From Cellulomonas sp. NTE-D12 (GTDB lineage Bacteria > Actinomycetota > Actinomycetes > Actinomycetales > Cellulomonadaceae): a stretch of 64,000 bases of DNA. The notes under the pieces were generated by a model, which saw nothing but the letters and a program-made list of their open reading frames with translations, was not told the DNA's origin and made no database searches. How positions within the stretch are numbered: position 1 is the stretch's first letter; each line of letters begins with the position of its first letter. Both the position numbers and the translations under genes were made by a program. The DNA lies in assembly GCF_027923705.1 (NCBI RefSeq), contig NZ_AP026442.1, positions 1,550,001 to 1,614,000 of the forward strand, read 5' to 3'. Shown piece by piece: positions 60,301-64,000 of this stretch.

Positions 60301-60795
60301 GCCGGCGCGCTGGCCCAGGAGAGCCCGGACACCCTGCCCGGGGTCAGCGTGGGCGTGACGGCCCCGACGCTGCCCGGGCTGGAGGCGGTCGAGGTGGCGA
60401 CCGCCGACGTGTGGGCCACCGGTGTCTCGGTGGACTCGTACCCGACGCAGTTCGTCCGTGAGGGCCTGGACGCTGCCGGGGTGCTGCGGGTGGAGCAGGT
60501 GTACCGCGACCCGGTGCCGACCGGACGCGTGGCGGTCGCCGGCGTGGTGACCCACCGGCAGCGACCGGGTACCGCGGGCGGGGTGACGTTCCTGTCCCTG
60601 GAGGACGAGACCGGGCTGCTCAACGTCATCTGCTCGGCGGGGCTGTGGCAACGGTTCCGCCGCGCCGCGAGGACCTCCAAGGCGCTCGTCGTGCGGGGTC
60701 GGCTGGAGCGGGCCGACGAGACGACCAACCTGGTGGCGGAGCACCTGAGCCCGTTGTCGCTGCGGGTGCGAACCGCCTCGCGGGACTTCCGGTGA
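57358..60795 (+). CDS. dnaE2: Error-prone DNA polymerase DnaE2
   Basis: This 1145-aa C-family polymerase performs damage-induced translesion synthesis with ImuA and ImuB. The PHP domain starts YAELHAHSAFSFLDGAS; the catalytic aspartates are in PPDIDVDIE (about residue 430); QGRGSAANSAVCYAL and GVFQVESRAQM are polymerase blocks; a C-terminal OB domain (VAGVVTHRQR, LSLEDETGLLN) ends the protein. ATG 57358 overlaps imuB by 8 bp. It is SOS-controlled through the LexA box. Confidence 0.97.
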   Translation: MTERYAELHAHSAFSFLDGASQPEELAAEAARLGLTALALTDHDGLYGVVRFSQAARAVGLPTVFGAELHLPAPDGRRHPRERTRATPGRPVLDPPTGVPDPRSTHLLVLARGPDGYRALSRAIAEAHLRTGLKGAADHRLEELAAVADGQWLVLTGCRKGAVRRALSGGDPSGVTGVAPGGPAAARAELDRLVALFGRDNVAVEVTAAHDAYDDDRADALAALAADVGLPLVATGGVHYAAPRDGDLAAALAAVRARSSLDDLDGWLPGAPAAHLRSAAEMTVLHRRHPTAVPTAAALAAECAFDLSLVAPKLPPYPVPPGHTEASWLRELVRRGAAELYGPPEAERVPGAYAQLEHELRVIEDLGFPGYFLVVYELVDFCHRNGILAQGRGSAANSAVCYALRITAVDAVRHGLLFERFLAPERDGPPDIDVDIESARREEVIQHVYAMHGRTHAAQVANVISYRPRSAVRDAARALGYDVGQQDAWSTSIERWGSLRGPQAPSPWWTLSRSQPVAAEAVPGTVTADGHDVVPAQRPPSAAELEEIPDQVIDLAERFLRLPRHLGIHSGGMVMCDRPVIEVCPVEWARMEGRTVLQWDKEDCADAGLVKFDLLGLGMLTALRLAFTQVQVHEGVELDLHGLPHEDPGVYRLLSAADTVGVFQVESRAQMATLPRLAPKSFYDIVVEVALIRPGPIQGGSVHPYIERARGRQEVDYLHPLLEPALAKTLGVPLFQEQLMQMAIDAAGFSAAEADQLRRAMGSKRSMERMEALHARLLDGMAERGIDRRTGEQIFDKLKAFADFGFPESHAYSFAFLVYASAWLKMYHPAAFYAGLLAAQPMGFYSPQSLVADARRHGLQVLRPDVQASDALAVVERLGPTPAEGEPPLVPRPSGTDAMAPVGERIGADRSLAVRLGLASVRSVGTEVAEALVAERSANGPFADLRDLVRRVRLSTAQLEALATAGALESLGTTRREGLWAAGALAQESPDTLPGVSVGVTAPTLPGLEAVEVATADVWATGVSVDSYPTQFVREGLDAAGVLRVEQVYRDPVPTGRVAVAGVVTHRQRPGTAGGVTFLSLEDETGLLNVICSAGLWQRFRRAARTSKALVVRGRLERADETTNLVAEHLSPLSLRVRTASRDFR

Positions 60796-60859
60796 GCCGC
60801 CCGCCGGCGGTCCGGTCCGTCCCATCCCCCGGGCTGCAGGACAGCTCCCGACCAGGGCC

Positions 60860-62107
60860 TTACTGCTCCTTGACCGGTTCGTCGTCGTCGATGTGCTCCG
60901 CCTGCTCCACCGGACGCGCCTCGGTCTCCGCCTCCGCCTCGTCGACCATCGGCGGGTCCATGGTGCGCAGCTTGCTGAACACCGCCCAGCTCACCGCCAC
61001 GAGCGGCACCGCGATCACGGCGCCGAGGATGCCGGCCGACAGCGTGCCGGTCGCAACCGCGATCGCGACGGCCACCGGGTGCAGCGACACCTGCTTGCCC
61101 ATCACCAGCGGCTGGAGCACGTGGCCCTCGAACTGACCGATGCCGGCGATGCCCAGGCCGACGATGCCGGCCTGGATCGGACCGAGCGCGGCCAGCGCGA
61201 CGATCATCGCCACGGCCATCGCCGTGGGCGCCCCGATCAGCGGGATGAACGCGCCCATCAGCACCAGCACGGCCAGGGGCGCCGCGAGCGGCACCTGCAC
61301 CACGGTCAGCAGGATGAAGGCGAGCAGCCCGTCCACCAGGGCGATGATCACGGTGCCCCGGGTGTACCCCGAGAAGGTGTACCAACCGGCCCCGCCGGCA
61401 GTCTGCCAGCTCTCGCGCACCCGGGCCGGCAGCTGGTTGAGGAACCAGGTCCACATGTCCGCGCCGCGAGCCAGGAAGAAGATCGAGCAGAAGATCGCCA
61501 GCGCCAGCGCGGTGAACACCTCCACCACCGACGTGGCGCTGGCCGCAGCCTGCCCCGCCAGCTGTCCGGCGTGGTCCTGCACCCACTTGACCCCTTGGTC
61601 GATCCACGCCGCCGTCTGCGCGTTGGTGACCTGGAACGGCAGCCGGCCGCTTTGCAGGAAGTCGATGATCTGCTGGATGCCCGTGCCGAACTGCTTCGAC
61701 AGCTGCTGCCACTGGTTGGCGACGGAGTAGACGACGTACGTCAGCATCCCGACGAACACCAGGATGCCCGTCAGCAGCGAGAGCGCCGTCGCCAGACCGC
61801 GCGGCATGATGCGCGACATCGCGCTGACCAGCGGCCGCAGCACCGCGGTGAACACGAAGGCCAGGAACAGCGCGATGAACACGAGCTGCACCTTGGAGGT
61901 CGCGAAGAACACGACGGCGATGGCCGCGACGAGCACGAGCAGCCGCCACGACACCCCGGCCGCCTTCTGCAGCCAGCGCGGCGCGGTCTCGTCGTCACCG
62001 GTGACGTGCGGGTTGTGCCGGCCTCCCGCGACGCGCCGCGCAACGGGGCTGACCTGGGACGGCGCGATCCGCGGCCCCCGGTCGCCGGTGCTCGTGCTGT
62101 CCGTCAT
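60860..62107 (-). CDS. AI-2E family transporter (PerM-like)
   Basis: This 415-aa membrane protein has seven to eight helices (from about residue 54 on), with GAFIPLIGAPTAM and GQFEGHVLQPLVMGK, blocks conserved in the AI-2E/PerM family. Both termini are hydrophilic; the C-terminal 35 residues are acidic. Substrates in the family are poorly defined and include autoinducer or ion efflux. ATG 62107 has an AGGGGGG site. It is convergent with dnaE2 and divergent from tRNA-Leu. Confidence 0.9.
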   Translation of the reverse strand: MTDSTSTGDRGPRIAPSQVSPVARRVAGGRHNPHVTGDDETAPRWLQKAAGVSWRLLVLVAAIAVVFFATSKVQLVFIALFLAFVFTAVLRPLVSAMSRIMPRGLATALSLLTGILVFVGMLTYVVYSVANQWQQLSKQFGTGIQQIIDFLQSGRLPFQVTNAQTAAWIDQGVKWVQDHAGQLAGQAAASATSVVEVFTALALAIFCSIFFLARGADMWTWFLNQLPARVRESWQTAGGAGWYTFSGYTRGTVIIALVDGLLAFILLTVVQVPLAAPLAVLVLMGAFIPLIGAPTAMAVAMIVALAALGPIQAGIVGLGIAGIGQFEGHVLQPLVMGKQVSLHPVAVAIAVATGTLSAGILGAVIAVPLVAVSWAVFSKLRTMDPPMVDEAEAETEARPVEQAEHIDDDEPVKEQ

Positions 62108-62204
62108 GAACCCCCCTGGAGGTGCGCCGACGCTCTGCGCGGCCGGCAGCGATGCCGCAAGTCTGCACCGCCCTCCGGATGCGGGGGCGGCAGACGCTCC
62201 GTGC

Positions 62205-62210
62205 TATCTT
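62205..62210 (+). promoter_or_regulatory. Putative -10 of the tRNA gene
   Basis: TATCTT lies 42 nt before the tRNA 5' end, in the 144-bp gap shared with the divergent AI-2E gene. It is one of the more AT-rich spots in the region. Confidence 0.5.
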
Positions 62211-62251
62211 TACCGCCGCACCCGGGCGCCGAGCGCTCGAGGTGTCCACCT

Positions 62252-62335
62252 GTCCGGGTGGCGGAATGGCAGACGCGCTAGCTTGAGGTGCTAGTGCCCG
62301 TATAGGGCGTGGGGGTTCAAGTCCCCCTCCGGACA
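62252..62335 (+). tRNA. tRNA-Leu (anticodon GAG)
   Basis: The 84-nt class II tRNA folds with acceptor GTCCGGG/TCCGGAC (one G-U), anticodon stem CTAGC/GCTAG with loop TTGAGGT (anticodon GAG at 62285-62287, reading CUC/CUU), a long variable arm (CCCGTATAGGG) and T arm GGGGG-TTCAAGT-CCCCC. The discriminator is A; CCA is not encoded. Confidence 0.97.
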
Positions 62336-62356
62336 CTCGTTGAGACAGCGACCATC

Positions 62357-62394
62357 AAGGGCCTGAACCGCGCCACGTGCCGGTCCAGGCCCTT
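62357..62394 (+). terminator. Terminator after tRNA-Leu
   Basis: AAGGGCCTG at 62357-62365 pairs with CAGGCCCTT at 62386-62394; ACCG/CGGT pair inside the loop. Confidence 0.75.
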
Positions 62395-62469
62395 CGTGGT
62401 TCCCGGGAGCACGCCGCCCCGCCTCGCCCCGCCCGGGCCGGCCGCCGCGCCGCCCGTGCGCCCCCAGGT

Positions 62470-62491
62470 GTTCACCTCCCGCCTGTTCACT
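62470..62491 (+). promoter_or_regulatory. GTTCAC direct repeat upstream of the phosphatase-like gene
   Basis: GTTCACC at 62470-62476 and GTTCACT at 62485-62491 repeat at 15 bp, with GTTTCGG at 62499. The hexamer matches the PhoP box unit, but its usual period is 11 bp. The remaining gap 62395-62565 is C-rich and shows no other signal. Confidence 0.3.
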
Positions 62492-62565
62492 TCTCTCCGT
62501 TTCGGTGCGACCGTGGGCGGCGTCGTGTGCAGTAACGGCCCCTCTTGCTGGATGAGGAGACACCT

Positions 62566-64000
62566 GTGACTCGCGTCTCGAAGCATCGGATCGTCTCGGC
62601 CGCCATGGCGGCGGCCGCTGGGCTGGCGCTCGTCGCGCCGGTCACCTCGGCGTCGGCGGTGCCGCCCGCCCCGGCCGACGAGCGGCGCCCCGCGGTGGCG
62701 TCGGGCTGCGACCTGGGCAACGGCGTCAAGCACGTCGTCAGCCTGGTCTTCGACAACGTGCACCTCGCGCGGGACAACCCGGACGTCCCCTCGGACCTCG
62801 AGCAGATGCCGCACCTGATGGCCTTCCTGCAGGGCAACGGCACGCTCATGTCCAACGTGCACACGCCCCTGATCGCCCACACGGCCGACGACTCGTTGTC
62901 GATCTACACCGGTCTGTACGGGGACCGTCACGGGCAGCCGGTGACCAACTCGTACCGGACCTACAACCCGGACGGCAGCAGCGACCCGGCGGGTTCCTTC
63001 GCCTACTGGACCAGCCCCGTGTACGACACCGCGCCGACACCGTCGCCGGGCCACGACACCACTCCGACGATGGTGTACTCCGACACCCCGGGCTCGACCG
63101 GAACGAACCGGCAGACACCCGCCCCGTGGGCGGCGTTCACGAAGGCCGGCTGCTCCGTCGGCGACTTCTCGACGGCGAACATGGTCCTGGAGAACACCAA
63201 GCTGGACCTGCCGACGGTCTTTGGCGCCGGATCGCCCGAGGTCGCGCAGTACACCGCGAACCCCGACAGCTACAAGAACCAGGAGACGGCGGACTACGTC
63301 GGCGTCGCCCTGCACTGCGCATCGGGTGACCCCCTGTGCGCGGACGCGACGGCCGTGAAGTACGGCCAGACCGCACCGTCCCCGAGCGCCGTCGCCGACT
63401 CGCTGCCCACCGAGCCCGGCGGGTACGCCGGCTTCAGCGCGCTGTTCGGGCACAAGTACGTGGCGCCGGTGCTCGGCGCGGGCACGGCGAACCTGACGAG
63501 CCACGGCTACCCCGTCACGGACTCGCAGGGCCGTCTGACCGACCTGGACGGCAACGCCCTGATCAACCAGTACTCCCACACGCCGGGTTTCCCCGGCTTC
63601 AACCCGACGGCCACCCAGTCGCTGGCCTACATGGCCGACATGCTCGAGGCGGGAGTCCCGGTCACCTACGGCTACATCTCGGACCTGCACGAGCGGAAGC
63701 CGGGGACCACCGGCTGCACCACCGCGACCGCGACCGCTGCCGGCAAGCCCGTCGGACCGGGTGACGCCTGCTACGTGGCCAACGCCAAGGCCTACGACGC
63801 GGCGTTCGCGACGTTCTTCGACAGGTTGACCAAGGACGGCATCACCAAGGACAACACGCTGTTCCTGATCAGCTCGGAGGAGAACGACCAGTTCGCCGGG
63901 GCCAACGTGGGGCGGGCGACGGTCCCGACGCCCACCGGGTGTGACGGCGTCACGGTCCCGTGCACGTACGCCGCCGGTCAGATCGGCGAGCTCCAGACCA
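62566..64000 (+). CDS. Secreted alkaline phosphatase/sulfatase-superfamily-like protein (3' end cut)
   Basis: The first 478 codons are in the window and no stop is reached. A signal peptide covers residues 1-32 (cleavage near ASA-VP). The mature part begins with CDLGNGVKHVVSLVFDN in two blocks, where the Asp is a likely metal ligand, followed by IAHTADDSLSIYTGLYGDRHG (about residues 103-123), the typical position of a Thr nucleophile and His in the alkaline phosphatase superfamily, and later YISDLHE and LFLISSEENDQF. The substrate is unknown; phosphoesterase is the best guess. GTG 62566 has GAGGAG 6 nt upstream. Confidence 0.7.
   Translation, partial: MTRVSKHRIVSAAMAAAAGLALVAPVTSASAVPPAPADERRPAVASGCDLGNGVKHVVSLVFDNVHLARDNPDVPSDLEQMPHLMAFLQGNGTLMSNVHTPLIAHTADDSLSIYTGLYGDRHGQPVTNSYRTYNPDGSSDPAGSFAYWTSPVYDTAPTPSPGHDTTPTMVYSDTPGSTGTNRQTPAPWAAFTKAGCSVGDFSTANMVLENTKLDLPTVFGAGSPEVAQYTANPDSYKNQETADYVGVALHCASGDPLCADATAVKYGQTAPSPSAVADSLPTEPGGYAGFSALFGHKYVAPVLGAGTANLTSHGYPVTDSQGRLTDLDGNALINQYSHTPGFPGFNPTATQSLAYMADMLEAGVPVTYGYISDLHERKPGTTGCTTATATAAGKPVGPGDACYVANAKAYDAAFATFFDRLTKDGITKDNTLFLISSEENDQFAGANVGRATVPTPTGCDGVTVPCTYAAGQIGELQT

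Noticed and set aside
1..64000. Mobile elements, prophage, CRISPR array or genomic island
   Set aside because: No transposase, integrase, phage, Cas or repeat-spacer signal was seen, and composition and gene order look like conserved actinobacterial core.

Overview
The window is high-GC actinobacterial chromosome. It has almost no spare DNA, many GTG starts, 1-8 bp stop/start overlaps, GC-rich hairpin terminators, an actinobacterial bcc-aa3 respiratory gene set, PASTA kinase, DAHP synthase II and an ImuA/ImuB/DnaE2 cassette. Codon use and gene content fit Micrococcales (Cellulomonadaceae-like), but that placement is inference. No insertion sequence, prophage, CRISPR array, rRNA or broken gene was seen. 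No gene-free stretch exceeds 300 bp. One tRNA gene (Leu, anticodon GAG) is present.

Layout. 1-9882: start of dihydrolipoyl dehydrogenase, leucyl aminopeptidase, two small membrane proteins, dihydroorotate dehydrogenase, DUF3043 membrane protein, M20 dipeptidase, DJ-1/PfpI protein, quinolinate synthase, glycerate kinase and ErpA. 9966-11404: a TusA-like protein and a cysteine-desulfurase homologue that has lost its PLP lysine, transcribed away from the cytochrome oxidase operon. 11552-20452: ctaC-ctaD-ctaF on the plus strand faces ctaE-qcrC-qcrA-qcrB on the minus strand, with a methyltransferase and superoxide dismutase between them. 20632-31727: receiver-like protein, trpD, stand-alone RAM domain, DEDD/GIY-YIG nuclease, acyl-CoA ligase, ROK glucokinase, PlsC, PPi-type phosphofructokinase and DAHP synthase. 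31794-36891: PASTA kinase, LysM transglycosylase, an Rv2175c-type DNA-binding protein and a polyprenyl diphosphate synthase, a cell-envelope group. 36931-46555: lipoprotein, DUF4192, universal stress protein, principal sigma factor, Zn-ribbon-like protein, topoisomerase subunit B, ABC ATPase, NfeD and SPFH. 46636-51119: TetR regulator with a palindromic operator in front of a heterodimeric ABC exporter. 51225-54636: MFS transporter, TrmH-type methyltransferase, YbaK and PEBP proteins. 54724-60795: SOS mutagenesis operon with a perfect LexA box. 60860-64000: AI-2E family transporter, tRNA-Leu, and a secreted phosphatase-like protein cut by the window end.

From memory, the content from glycerate kinase/ErpA through ctaC, ctaE-qcrCAB, trpD, the DEDD nuclease, fadD15, plsC, aroG, pknL, the Rv2175c homologue and idsA parallels Mycobacterium tuberculosis Rv2205c-Rv2173, so the backbone is old and vertically inherited rather than accessory.

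The most interesting signals are the PLP-lysine-less desulfurase/TusA pair beside ctaC, a three-copy GTCACA-type 9-bp repeat at the LysM transglycosylase promoter, a very regular set of leaderless promoters (TANNNT placed 6-8 nt before the start codon at about a third of the genes), the TetR operator fused to a leaderless promoter, and the SOS cassette.
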